Assembly: GCA_903819975.1 (NCBI GenBank)
Contig: CAIJFI010000004.1
Location: forward strand, 1 to 64,000
DNA from: an uncultured Bacteroidota bacterium
GTDB taxonomy: Bacteria > Bacteroidota > Bacteroidia > Chitinophagales > Chitinophagaceae
Direction of reading: 5' to 3'
Length of the DNA: 64,000 bases
Position numbers and translations under genes: made by a program. The number at the start of each line of letters is the position of its first letter. Within the stretch, counting starts at the first letter, position 1. The notes under the pieces are model-generated. The model was given only the letters and a program-made list of their open reading frames with translations, had not been told where the DNA came from and searched no databases. Shown one piece after another: positions 8,254 to 17,468 of this stretch.

Positions 8254-9178
8254 GCCCCAATCAAATATTGCAATTATATTGGTTAACTGGAATGGTATTG
8301 CAGATACCATGGACTGTTTACATTCTTTACAAAAAATAGAACAGCAAAATTTTGATTGCATTATTGTTGACAATGCTTCTGTCATTAATCCAGCATCGGA
8401 ATTATTAAACGCTTTCCCTGATATTATTTTGTTGAGGCAGGAACAAAACCTTGGTTTTGCTGGTGGTAATAATAAAGGCATTGAATATGCAATGGCTAAT
8501 AATTATGAATACATTTTATTATTAAACAATGACACCATTGTTGATCCAGGTTTTTTAAATCCACTTGTGGATTGCTTAAACAACAACCCTCTATTATCTG
8601 CCGTTCAACCATTGATCTATTTTCATAACCAACCCAATACCATTTGGAGTGCTGGCGGAATATGGAATAAATGGCTTGGTGATAGTTTTACAATTAAGCA
8701 TCTGAACACTAAGGAAACATTTATTAATCGTGATTGGTTAACAGGCTGTGCTTTTTTTGTTCGTGCTGCTACATTAAAACAATTAGGTGGTTTTAATAAT
8801 AAGTTGTTTGCTTATTACGAAGATGTAGATTTAAGTTTTAGGATTAACACCAAACACAATGCGCTGGCACTAGTTCCTACCAGCATTATTTACCATAAAG
8901 TAAGCGCCTCGGTAAATGCAAGTAGTATTACAAAAAATGAAAAACAAATTAGCAATAAGGAAGGTAAATTAAATCCACTAGTACATTATTGGAATGCGCG
9001 CAACCGTATTTGGTTGATAAAAAAATATCAACCTTGGTTTACCTTACCTACGACAATATTGAGTGTATTCATCTACTACTCATTTGTTTGTATTTACTTT
9101 ATTGTGCGTGGAAGATTCAATAAACTTAAAGCGGTATTAAAAGGTATCTGGGAGGGTTGCACCCAAACCATGGATTAA
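8246..9178 (+). CDS. Glycosyltransferase family 2, WbbL/rhamnosyltransferase-like
   Basis: Inverting GT-A glycosyltransferase of 310 residues. It has the opening VNWNGIADTMDCLHSL, the nucleotide-binding IIVDNAS near 38-44, NLGFAGGNNKGIEYA near 69-83 and the metal-binding LLLNNDTIVDP near 92-102 (NND in place of DxD, as in the WbbL group). The acceptor/catalytic region is DWLTGCAFFVRA and YYEDVDLSFR near 165-210. A hydrophobic C-terminal segment (TTILSVFIYYSFVCIYFIV) suggests membrane association. The start overlaps the upstream gene by 8 bp (ATGTCTAA). Similarity to dTDP-rhamnosyltransferases is a family trait and does not prove the substrate. Confidence 0.88.
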   Translation: MSKPQSNIAIILVNWNGIADTMDCLHSLQKIEQQNFDCIIVDNASVINPASELLNAFPDIILLRQEQNLGFAGGNNKGIEYAMANNYEYILLLNNDTIVDPGFLNPLVDCLNNNPLLSAVQPLIYFHNQPNTIWSAGGIWNKWLGDSFTIKHLNTKETFINRDWLTGCAFFVRAATLKQLGGFNNKLFAYYEDVDLSFRINTKHNALALVPTSIIYHKVSASVNASSITKNEKQISNKEGKLNPLVHYWNARNRIWLIKKYQPWFTLPTTILSVFIYYSFVCIYFIVRGRFNKLKAVLKGIWEGCTQTMD

Positions 9179-9221
9179 CAATACATGAATTAATTTAATA
9201 CCTTTATAAAAAATAGCCATT

Positions 9222-10781
9222 TTGAAGTTTTCAAACATCTTTCTCCCTCTATTATTTATTTCCTTTTTGGGCATGAAGGTAAATGGCTTTGGGCAGGCAA
9301 CTATTACTGCTGGATCATCGGACGAAACCACATTACGTGATTTACAATTATTAAATAAGTTTAATAGTAATTACTCTTTTAATGTACGTCCAATATTTTT
9401 GAATGTATCAGATGCACAATATATAGACTCAGTTCAACCCTTTCTCGCGCAGTTGGGTAATTATAATACCATTAAGCGCAATAGCTATTTTACTTTTATT
9501 GCGCAACCTATTCAGTTTACACAACAATACAATACACATTCCAGCTGGGGCAGAAACAATGGGGCCTTGTTATCAGTTCCTGGGTATCAACAATTAAGTA
9601 CTGCCGGTGTGTCGGTAATTTCAAAATACCTGGACTTACAATTAATGCCCGAGTTTAATTCAGCTGCTAAAGTACCTACTAAAGATGGTGGCTATTCCAA
9701 TTTATCTTTGGGTCAATCGGCGCTTAGATTGCATTTGGGTACACTACCTTTTAGTGTTTCCTTGTCTACCGAAAATATTTGGTGGGGACCTGGTATTTTT
9801 AACTCACTCATGATGAGTAATAATGCACCAGGCTTTAATCATATTAGTTTGCACACTAATCGTCCTTGGAAAACGCCTATTGGTATTGTTGAGTTTCAAA
9901 TTATTAGCGGTCATCTTACTAGTAATGCAATGTTGCCTTTTGAAAATCAAAACTTAAAAAGATTTGATCAAGTATTTGGTGCAGCTCCTTCACATGACAG
10001 CCGCTATTTTAGTGGAATGAATATTTCCTACGCTCCTGTTTTTATGAAAGGATTTTCTATTGGATTAAATAGAATGTTCCAATATTATACATCCGATCAA
10101 AATATTGAAGGCAGCTTTATTCAAAAATATATTCCTGTGTTTACTTCCTTATTTAAAGCACAGGCTGGTGGCTTACAGGAAGACGCCCGCAATAGAGACC
10201 AACTTATTAATATTTTCACTCGCTATGTTTTCCCTTCGGTACATGCCGAAATTTATGGAGAGTACGGCTGGAATGACCACAGCTATAATATTCGTGACCT
10301 TGCTTTAAATCCCGATCATTCAGCTGCTTATTTAGTGGGTGTGAGAAAAGTATTCCCTTTAAATAACGAGAAACGCTTTACAGTGGAAACTGAATTAACA
10401 CAATTAGAACCTACTAATAGTGATATTGCCAGAGGTGCGGGAAATTGGTACGTGCATGGGGGTGTGATTGAGGGTTACACCAATCAAAATCAAATTATGG
10501 GTGGCGGTGTTACCCCTGGTGATAATACTGCAACACTTAGACTAAGTCTTGCTAATAAATTAAATATGCAATCCATTACCATTGAGCGTTATGAACACGA
10601 TCCTCGTTTTCATTCGACACTTTGGACCGACTGGAGTTTAGCTGTTAAACATCAGCAATTTGTATCTAATAAAGTATTGATTTCTGGTGGTATTGATTTT
10701 GTAAAAAGAAGAGGATACCAATGGACCACCGACAGGCCTGTTAATTTTCAATTTTCTTTAAAAGCACAATACTTCTGGTAA
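9222..10781 (+). CDS. Wzi-like outer-membrane beta-barrel, capsule assembly family (copy A)
   Basis: Probable outer-membrane barrel of 519 residues that would help attach or organise the polysaccharide at the cell surface. The signal peptide (KFSNIFLPLLFISFLGMKVNGFG) covers about 2-24 and the chain ends in aromatic FSLKAQYFW, as expected of a barrel terminal strand. The diagnostic SLSTENIWWGPGIFNSLMMS near 183-202 is shared with the next gene. The start is TTG at 9222: an in-frame TAA at 9207-9209 limits the extension, and the next ATG, at residue 18, would destroy the signal peptide. Its stop overlaps the next ATG (TAATG). Confidence 0.78.
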   Translation: MKFSNIFLPLLFISFLGMKVNGFGQATITAGSSDETTLRDLQLLNKFNSNYSFNVRPIFLNVSDAQYIDSVQPFLAQLGNYNTIKRNSYFTFIAQPIQFTQQYNTHSSWGRNNGALLSVPGYQQLSTAGVSVISKYLDLQLMPEFNSAAKVPTKDGGYSNLSLGQSALRLHLGTLPFSVSLSTENIWWGPGIFNSLMMSNNAPGFNHISLHTNRPWKTPIGIVEFQIISGHLTSNAMLPFENQNLKRFDQVFGAAPSHDSRYFSGMNISYAPVFMKGFSIGLNRMFQYYTSDQNIEGSFIQKYIPVFTSLFKAQAGGLQEDARNRDQLINIFTRYVFPSVHAEIYGEYGWNDHSYNIRDLALNPDHSAAYLVGVRKVFPLNNEKRFTVETELTQLEPTNSDIARGAGNWYVHGGVIEGYTNQNQIMGGGVTPGDNTATLRLSLANKLNMQSITIERYEHDPRFHSTLWTDWSLAVKHQQFVSNKVLISGGIDFVKRRGYQWTTDRPVNFQFSLKAQYFW

Positions 10782-12466
10782 TGAATCGTATCTATACTAA
10801 ATATAAAAAGCCGTTCATTCAACAAGCTAGTTGCTTACTAGTTTGTGTGCTTTTGTTGTTGCCTTCCTTATTTTTAAAGGCACAGACCTTTTATGGTTAT
10901 CAAGGGCCTAGCATTATTAGTAACACTCAATTAACTAGTAATAATTCCTATTGTATCAATCCAAATCAATTTAATTATGAGTTAGTGGACTCTATATTAA
11001 ATGTATCTCCTAATAGTCATTTACAATTTAAGTATCAAGATTTTACATTATCGGCTACTCCATTCACTTATATTTCAAATGTGAATTCTACTATTGCTTC
11101 AGGCATTAACTTGGGAACTTTGATTCCTAATCGAGGCAATCAACAATTGGTGAGTTTGGGTGCGCGATTAAATTGGAAAGATAAAATTAGTATTCAGTTG
11201 GCACCTGAATTTCAGACTGCCGATAACAAAGTGTTTGCACAATATCCGCTTAATAGCACCGACTGGGATCAACACTATTATTATTTAAACCATATTGACT
11301 TACCAGAACAACAAGGTAATCTTCCTTTAAAAAAATGGTACCCTGGTCAATCTTATATCAAATACCACTTCACTAATTTTGATGCTAGTTTGTCTACCGA
11401 AAATAAATGGTGGGGACCCGCTAATTTTAATCCCCTGGTATTAAGTAGCAATGCGCAAGGTTTTTATCATGCTAGTTTTGCTACCAACAAACCTTTTGTT
11501 ACTAGGATTGGTTCCTTTGAAGGAGAAATTATTAGTGGTGTGTTAGAAAACAGTGGATTTTATCCTCCTGAAACAAATCGTATTAGTGTTAGATTGGATC
11601 AAACTTTATATGAACCTAAAAAACAAAACAGCAGGTATATTACCGGATTAATTTATACCTACCAACCTAAATGGGTTCCAGGTTTGTATTTGGGTTTGAC
11701 TAAATTATCCATGTTGTATAAGGATGAACTTAGTAATGGTTTAGACTTGCTTCCCTTAGAAGGTTTCTTTGGCAATAAACTCACTCCAACAGAAGCAAGT
11801 GGCAGAAAAGCTTCCATGGGTTCTTGGTTCCTCCGTTATACGATGCCCTCGGAACATGCCGAATTTTATTACGAATACGGTCGCAATGATCAGTCTTTGC
11901 ATCTTGGAAATATATTTCAACAAAAACCTTATGGCCGCGCTTTTACCGCAGGATTGAAAAAAGCCTTTGAACTTAAACCCAACTATGGATTTTTACAACT
12001 AGGATTGGAAATAACTACTTTAAGTTTACCTCAGGCCTCGCAAGTATATAGCACACCTAGTAGTTGGTACTTAGACAACTATGTGCGTCAAGGATTTACA
12101 AATAAAGGGAAGGTGTTGGGGGCCGGAATTGGCCCTGGCAGTAATAGCCAAACTTTATTCCTTCAATGGATGAAAGGAATGAATAATGTAGGCGTGCGTG
12201 TGAATAGAGTCATTCACAATTTAGATTTTTACCATTCTACACACTACTATCTTACCGATCACTTTAATCAGTATTGGGCTACTGTTAGCACAACTGCTTA
12301 TTTTTCGGTAAGTATTAAAAAGATGACGCTTGCTGGTGAGTACACTTGGCAGCGCGACTTAAACTATCAATGGGAATGGTACCGCTATACCGATATTGGA
12401 TTTAATAATGTAGGCAACGACCTGTTTAATCACAATGGTCGTTTAATGCTTAGTTATAGATTGTAG
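10781..12466 (+). CDS. Wzi-like outer-membrane beta-barrel, capsule assembly family (copy B)
   Basis: A 561-residue paralogue of the preceding gene, overlapping it by one base. A hydrophobic signal segment lies at about 16-35 (ASCLLVCVLLLLPSLFLKAQ). The central motif SLSTENKWWGPANFNPLVLS, followed by SNAQGFYHASFATNKPF, aligns with copy A, and the C-terminus GRLMLSYRL is a typical last barrel strand. Tandem duplication followed by divergence explains the pair. The gene ends 4 bp from the oppositely oriented wzz2 with no room for a conventional intergenic terminator. Confidence 0.78.
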   Translation: MNRIYTKYKKPFIQQASCLLVCVLLLLPSLFLKAQTFYGYQGPSIISNTQLTSNNSYCINPNQFNYELVDSILNVSPNSHLQFKYQDFTLSATPFTYISNVNSTIASGINLGTLIPNRGNQQLVSLGARLNWKDKISIQLAPEFQTADNKVFAQYPLNSTDWDQHYYYLNHIDLPEQQGNLPLKKWYPGQSYIKYHFTNFDASLSTENKWWGPANFNPLVLSSNAQGFYHASFATNKPFVTRIGSFEGEIISGVLENSGFYPPETNRISVRLDQTLYEPKKQNSRYITGLIYTYQPKWVPGLYLGLTKLSMLYKDELSNGLDLLPLEGFFGNKLTPTEASGRKASMGSWFLRYTMPSEHAEFYYEYGRNDQSLHLGNIFQQKPYGRAFTAGLKKAFELKPNYGFLQLGLEITTLSLPQASQVYSTPSSWYLDNYVRQGFTNKGKVLGAGIGPGSNSQTLFLQWMKGMNNVGVRVNRVIHNLDFYHSTHYYLTDHFNQYWATVSTTAYFSVSIKKMTLAGEYTWQRDLNYQWEWYRYTDIGFNNVGNDLFNHNGRLMLSYRL

Positions 12467-12470
12467 TTGA

Positions 12471-13514
12471 TTATTTTTCCGTTGCTGGTTCGTATAAAAA
12501 TACAAACACAAAAGCGCTCATAAACAATCCCGCAAACAGTCCACCTAATAAGCCTTCATACCATTCTATTTCATTATCAGGTAATGGAGTATCTGGTGTA
12601 TCTACTAATTGTATGGTTGGTGTTTCTTGTAATAAGGATACTTTGCTTATTTCTAAGTTTTTCAATACTTCGGCATAAATAGTGCCCGACAAGGCTTGGT
12701 CTCTTGAATCGATGGTACTATTTACATTCTCCTGTATGTATTGAGGATTTATATCTAACAATTTAAAATCAGACGCAGCCGCACTTTGTATCTTTTTATT
12801 AGCATGTTGTTGTAAACTATCCGCCAGATGTTGTAGCCTGCTAATATTTCCTCTAATACGTTTTGTTTTTGCATTAATGTATAAGTCCGATGTATTACTC
12901 AATAATCTTTGACAAAATAAACTCGCCAATTGCTCATCCAACATGGTGATATTAATTTCAAACAAACTTAATCGGCGGTCTGGTTTAAATACTTGAATGT
13001 CTTTCTTTATCACCCTGTCTATTAATGTGTTTAATAAACTATCCTCTATTCTTGTATATTGTTTTTTATCTAATGTAAAATTGATATGCGCATTTACCTT
13101 GCTACTATTTTCCCATTTCTTTTTTAGCTTTAAGGTTTCTGCATATTTGTCTGCTAATGAATAATTGGTATTGGTGTAAGGAGATAAAAATGTTTTTCTT
13201 AATAAGGATCTGCTTTTACTTAGTTCTATTATATTTTCTCCACTTAATAAATTACTTCCTCCTAATGCACTCATTATCTCCGATCCAAATTGTCCAGACA
13301 ATGCACCCATAATTCCAGAACCTCCTAATGACTTACTATCTTCCACCACAAAACTACTCCTCGCTGTATACTTGATGGGCTTTAGCACCGCATACAATAA
13401 GCCCAATACTGCACTCATTGCTGTAATGATGGCAATGGTTTTTATTTTGGTTCGTAAGTATTGTATGTAAATGCTTACTATATTTAAAATCCTACTATAA
13501 AGTGATTGTTGCAT
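12471..13514 (-). CDS. Wzz-type chain-length determinant / polysaccharide co-polymerase (copy 2)
   Basis: A 347-residue paralogue of the copy at 3152-4237. An N-terminal helix at about 22-45 (IKTIAIITAMSAVLGLLYAVL) is followed by a Gly-rich segment (GGSGIMGALSGQFG) near 64-78 and the periplasmic domain. The Pro motif IQLVDTPDTPLPDNE precedes the C-terminal helix (LLGGLFAGLFMSAFVFVFLY). No kinase domain is attached. It is the last gene of the long leftward block, 8 bp after wza2, so this pair stays together as the first pair does. Confidence 0.87.
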   Translation of the reverse strand: MQQSLYSRILNIVSIYIQYLRTKIKTIAIITAMSAVLGLLYAVLKPIKYTARSSFVVEDSKSLGGSGIMGALSGQFGSEIMSALGGSNLLSGENIIELSKSRSLLRKTFLSPYTNTNYSLADKYAETLKLKKKWENSSKVNAHINFTLDKKQYTRIEDSLLNTLIDRVIKKDIQVFKPDRRLSLFEINITMLDEQLASLFCQRLLSNTSDLYINAKTKRIRGNISRLQHLADSLQQHANKKIQSAAASDFKLLDINPQYIQENVNSTIDSRDQALSGTIYAEVLKNLEISKVSLLQETPTIQLVDTPDTPLPDNEIEWYEGLLGGLFAGLFMSAFVFVFLYEPATEK

Positions 13515-13522
13515 GTAGTCTT

Positions 13523-15823
13523 TTATTTTTTTAAGATAGAGAATATGGCTACCAATGAGGTTAATAAAGTGGCTACGCTGGTTACGTCCTGCACACTGAT
13601 GCCTTTCATATCTGTTAATGTTTTTTCTGGTACCACAATTTTACTGCCTGGCTTTATTCTTGGATAAAAACGCATGAACAAAAAGTGGTTTGTTTTTTTA
13701 TATTTACCATTTGGATATTGTACATAGGATTTACCTAATAATGCTGTACTTTTTGTTCCTCCCACTGCAGAGATATAACTCATAAAGCTACCTCCGTTAT
13801 ATTCAATCAGTTGCTCGTTATATACCGAACCACGCACTGAGACAAAATTGTTTTTTCTTGGTATATAAATACTATCTCCTGGCAATAATAATAGTGGATC
13901 ATTTTTTTGCATTACCATACTACTATTAAATATATCAGTACCTACTCTTAATTCATTACGGAATACTTGTATATCTGCAATAGAGGCAAATGGTGTAATA
14001 CCGCCTGCTCGCTCTACTACTTCTAATACATTTTCATCTCGCTTTTCTAAAGTATAGTCACCTTCATACAATACTTCTCCTCTAATTTTAACGTTACCCA
14101 ATAATCTGTAGTTTAACAATCTTGGTACAAATACATCGTCAAAAGACTCTAGTGTTACCGACTCATTAGTTGTATGCAATGTTGAGTCAATACTAAGTTT
14201 TCTTCTTTCCAATACTTGATTGGTTAGTACTTCAGATTTATTTTTTTCTAGTCTACTTAACTCTACTTTATAATAAGCTGCATCAATAGTAAAGCCCCCA
14301 GCCATTGCTATCAGATCCTCCACCTTCATACCCTTTGTGAAATTATAAGTACCCGGATTTTTTACGCCTCCGCTTACCGTTACAAAACTGTTGTTTATAA
14401 ATGTATTCGATGAATAGATAACCACCGAGTCATTTTTAACCAATAAAATATCTTCTTGTTTTCCAGCTACTATTTGCTTGGTATCAAATGGCAACATTTG
14501 TACACTTAGGCCCGGCATTTTTCTTTGAATATACCCTCTATTTGAAAAAGCATCTTCTCTTACGCCTCCTGCTCTTGTAATTAATTGTTTTAAGGTTTCG
14601 TCTTTTAATAATCCATACACACCAGGTCGAGCTATTTCACCAGCAATGTTTACTCTATTTTCATAGTGTTGGTCTATCATGCCCACACTTACTACCTCGC
14701 CTCCAATAAATGCATAATTGGCATAATCATTAGCTAATACATTCTTTACTAATAATTGACTCTCGCCCTTCGTTTTTACTGTTACTTGTTTTGTATAAGC
14801 GTCTTCCTTAAAGCCTCCTGCAAAAGCAATTAAATCTTTGATGGTTTCGTTTTCCTTTACCTCATATATAGATTCTGTTTTTACTTGCCCCTCTAATTTT
14901 ACTCTTTTCCCATATACTACATAATGAATAACATCCTGGTCTTCCAACCTGATATTGTTTTTCATTAATCCGTTTTGTATAAACTCATAAAAGTCTATCT
15001 CCTTAATAACTTTATTGTTTCGAATTAATTGTATTTTTCTCAATGATCCATTTTCAGTTGGCCCACCTGACAAATACAATACATTAAATAAGTTTGTCAA
15101 AGAGGATACTACATAAGTACCAGACCTGCTTGCTTCTCCTGTTACCATTATCTGTATTGTTCTTATCTCTCCTAAGCTTAAGTATACCTGTGTTGCTCCT
15201 GTAGCAATACCTGGATAAATTTTTGTTAACTTTTGCTTGATGATTTTTTTTGCAGCCTCTATACTCACACCGTTCAATGGCACCATTCCTGAATAAGGCA
15301 AACTATAATAACCTTCTGCCGAAATGTACCCCGTAATTTCTTTTGAATTTAATCCTGTTACTGAAATATTTATTTGATCACCTGGTCCTAAAATATAACT
15401 TTCAGGTGTTGCCATATTGGTGTTTGGAGCATAATCTAAAAACGCTTCTGTAAAAAATCCATATCCATAATAAGGAGACAATGGTTTTTCTAAAGGTGTT
15501 TTAAATATCCAACTTGAATCTCTTTTATTACTTTGCGCTTTTAAACTTGTATCGTTAACACTACTCACTGATGCACTTACACTTCCATAAGCTTGCTTTG
15601 TTTGTGCTAGCTTTTTAATTTCATTTATAGTATTTGCTGGATAGCCTCTTTTAACCAACTGATTTTTTATTTCAGTATCCGACATACCCATTTGCTTTGC
15701 CTTTAAATAGGTATTCACAAGCTGGGTTTGTAAAGCGTCGCCTCCTTTAACAGTGGTAGCACTTTGGGCCATTGCACTTATAACAATAATACAGCTTAGT
15801 AAAGTTGCAAGTAATCGATTCAT
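13523..15823 (-). CDS. Wza-type polysaccharide export protein with multiple SLBB domains (copy 2)
   Basis: Export channel of 766 residues. A signal peptide spans about 1-19 and is followed by a short helical segment (LKAKQMGMSDTEIKNQLVKRG, about 35-55) that resembles the pre-channel region of copy 1. The Poly_export domain begins near 140 (ESYILGPGDQINISVTG), and SLBB repeats follow with motifs such as VNIAGEIARPGVYGLLK and VTVSGGVKNPGTYNF. The hydrophobic C-terminus (VATLLTSLVAIFSILKK) matches copy 1. It lies 10 bp after the third barrel gene and 8 bp before wzz2. Sequence divergence from copy 1 suggests separate roles or separate glycans. Confidence 0.9.
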   Translation of the reverse strand: MNRLLATLLSCIIVISAMAQSATTVKGGDALQTQLVNTYLKAKQMGMSDTEIKNQLVKRGYPANTINEIKKLAQTKQAYGSVSASVSSVNDTSLKAQSNKRDSSWIFKTPLEKPLSPYYGYGFFTEAFLDYAPNTNMATPESYILGPGDQINISVTGLNSKEITGYISAEGYYSLPYSGMVPLNGVSIEAAKKIIKQKLTKIYPGIATGATQVYLSLGEIRTIQIMVTGEASRSGTYVVSSLTNLFNVLYLSGGPTENGSLRKIQLIRNNKVIKEIDFYEFIQNGLMKNNIRLEDQDVIHYVVYGKRVKLEGQVKTESIYEVKENETIKDLIAFAGGFKEDAYTKQVTVKTKGESQLLVKNVLANDYANYAFIGGEVVSVGMIDQHYENRVNIAGEIARPGVYGLLKDETLKQLITRAGGVREDAFSNRGYIQRKMPGLSVQMLPFDTKQIVAGKQEDILLVKNDSVVIYSSNTFINNSFVTVSGGVKNPGTYNFTKGMKVEDLIAMAGGFTIDAAYYKVELSRLEKNKSEVLTNQVLERRKLSIDSTLHTTNESVTLESFDDVFVPRLLNYRLLGNVKIRGEVLYEGDYTLEKRDENVLEVVERAGGITPFASIADIQVFRNELRVGTDIFNSSMVMQKNDPLLLLPGDSIYIPRKNNFVSVRGSVYNEQLIEYNGGSFMSYISAVGGTKSTALLGKSYVQYPNGKYKKTNHFLFMRFYPRIKPGSKIVVPEKTLTDMKGISVQDVTSVATLLTSLVAIFSILKK

Positions 15824-15833
15824 AAATTTCTAA

Positions 15834-17468
15834 TTAATATAATCCCATGTACATTCCAATTTGTAAATTATTGGATTTTATCGCTTCACTACTATTGGGA
15901 TTGTTTATAGTGGTGAAATTTGTTTGTAGTTGTAAGTTTACATTGTGCAACCACTGATACCTGATTTCGAAGTTAATGTTTTTTTGATTAAACAGTGGGT
16001 TAAACAGGAATGCGGGCTGTGGGCTTTTTAAATATTGATCGTCGGTTGTTCCAGGCCCACCCTTTCTTATTTTTTCATAACTAAGTTTAGCATACATCCT
16101 TTCCATTAATTTGTATTGCGCATACAGTAAAAATCTGTCGGCATTATTACCCATCCAGTCACCTAGGTTTTGATTATGATGCGTATAATTTAACACAGGA
16201 TTAATATTGCTATACACAAATGGACGGTTCCTGGTGTATTCAATTCCCATTACTAAATTATCCTTTGGCAACCATCCCGATTTTTTAATTCCCAATTGAT
16301 ACCCTAACTGATTGCGATTTTGTTTGGAGAAGATTTCAGAAAGTCTAATTTCATCTACAAATAACTGTCCATATAATTGTGTCTTAGGTATCCATCTTCT
16401 TATATTAAATCCAACAAACAATTGTCCATTATCTCCCGCCAATATATTTTGATTATTACTAGTATTGTCAAATGATTTAAAATACATCACCGGAATTAAA
16501 TATGCTGCATTTAATGAATTGGTATATACAATAGACTCTCCTAAATTAATTTCGACCCCCGGCTTGATGATAAAATTAAAGGAATGTGTTGCGTAATACT
16601 TGAGTTGATATTGTTGATGATACCCTCCATAAGTATTGTTTCCATAATTATAACTTGCACTACTATCTATAATATTGGATTGTAACCAAGCATGCATATA
16701 ATTAAACTGTAACCATTTAAAGGGTTGATATTGTAATTTAACATATGGGTATGTTGGTGCATTTTGTGATAATACAATTTGCGCATCCTGTCCATAGCCA
16801 TAACTGAATCTGTCCTGACCCGCACTTACAAATCCATTTTTAAAACGATAAGCTACACTAGCTCTTAGTTCATTATAGTTTTTACTATTTACACTTTCAC
16901 TAGCTCCAATGTTTACATATTTGGGTGCAGATGAAAAGCTGGGCATATTTTTTATGCCTGCTCCGTTTAAGCTTATATCATTAAAGGATAATAAGTAATC
17001 TACTTTGTTTTCGATGCTTCCCCACATGGTTACCCCTGCGTTTCTTTCAACTACCATTTCATTTTTATAGGCGCCTATACTTCCACCAATAATTGGATCC
17101 AAGTGTATGGTGTTGCTCTTTTCTTTATAATAAAATGTTCTCCATCTTCCTTGTGGATCCTTCTTAAAAAAGGAAGTAGTGTCTGAATTATTACTAGACA
17201 CAAACTCTTGTATATAAAATTGCAATTCTGTATTTTCTTTCTTGCTTAATTTTTCACTTTGTTGTTGTAAACTATTTAAAGCATTTGCAATTTGTCTTCG
17301 ACTTATGGGTTTTATTAAATCCTGCCATGGCATCGGATAACTTAATGCCATTTGATCTAGATAAGTATATACCCCATTGCTTGTAGCCACAGGAACCTCC
17401 TGTGCAACTATTTTATTTGCACAAACAATGAAAAGGAAACTTATTACAAGTAATTTTTTAATACACAT
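15834..17468 (-). CDS. Outer-membrane beta-barrel protein, probably Wzi-like (third copy)
   Basis: A 544-residue exported protein with a signal peptide at about 1-22 (LLVISFLFIVCANKIVAQ). A globular N-terminal segment (YLDQMALSYPMPWQDLIKPISR, 31-52; IANALNSLQQQSEKL) precedes a long region rich in alternating aromatic strands (YVKLQYQPFKWLQFNYMHAW near 244-263) that ends MGMYMG. The layout resembles Bacteroidota capsule-assembly barrels but lacks the STEN-WWGP motif of the other two, so it belongs to a different subgroup. The start overlaps the stop of the glycosylphosphotransferase gene by 11 bp, tying it to polysaccharide production. Membership in the Wzi family is inferred. Confidence 0.6.
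   Translation of the reverse strand: MCIKKLLVISFLFIVCANKIVAQEVPVATSNGVYTYLDQMALSYPMPWQDLIKPISRRQIANALNSLQQQSEKLSKKENTELQFYIQEFVSSNNSDTTSFFKKDPQGRWRTFYYKEKSNTIHLDPIIGGSIGAYKNEMVVERNAGVTMWGSIENKVDYLLSFNDISLNGAGIKNMPSFSSAPKYVNIGASESVNSKNYNELRASVAYRFKNGFVSAGQDRFSYGYGQDAQIVLSQNAPTYPYVKLQYQPFKWLQFNYMHAWLQSNIIDSSASYNYGNNTYGGYHQQYQLKYYATHSFNFIIKPGVEINLGESIVYTNSLNAAYLIPVMYFKSFDNTSNNQNILAGDNGQLFVGFNIRRWIPKTQLYGQLFVDEIRLSEIFSKQNRNQLGYQLGIKKSGWLPKDNLVMGIEYTRNRPFVYSNINPVLNYTHHNQNLGDWMGNNADRFLLYAQYKLMERMYAKLSYEKIRKGGPGTTDDQYLKSPQPAFLFNPLFNQKNINFEIRYQWLHNVNLQLQTNFTTINNPNSSEAIKSNNLQIGMYMGLY

Noticed and set aside
9137-9331. 64-codon leftward frame across the start of the first Wzi-like gene
   Set aside because: It overlaps a convincing signal peptide on the other strand and has no motifs of its own.
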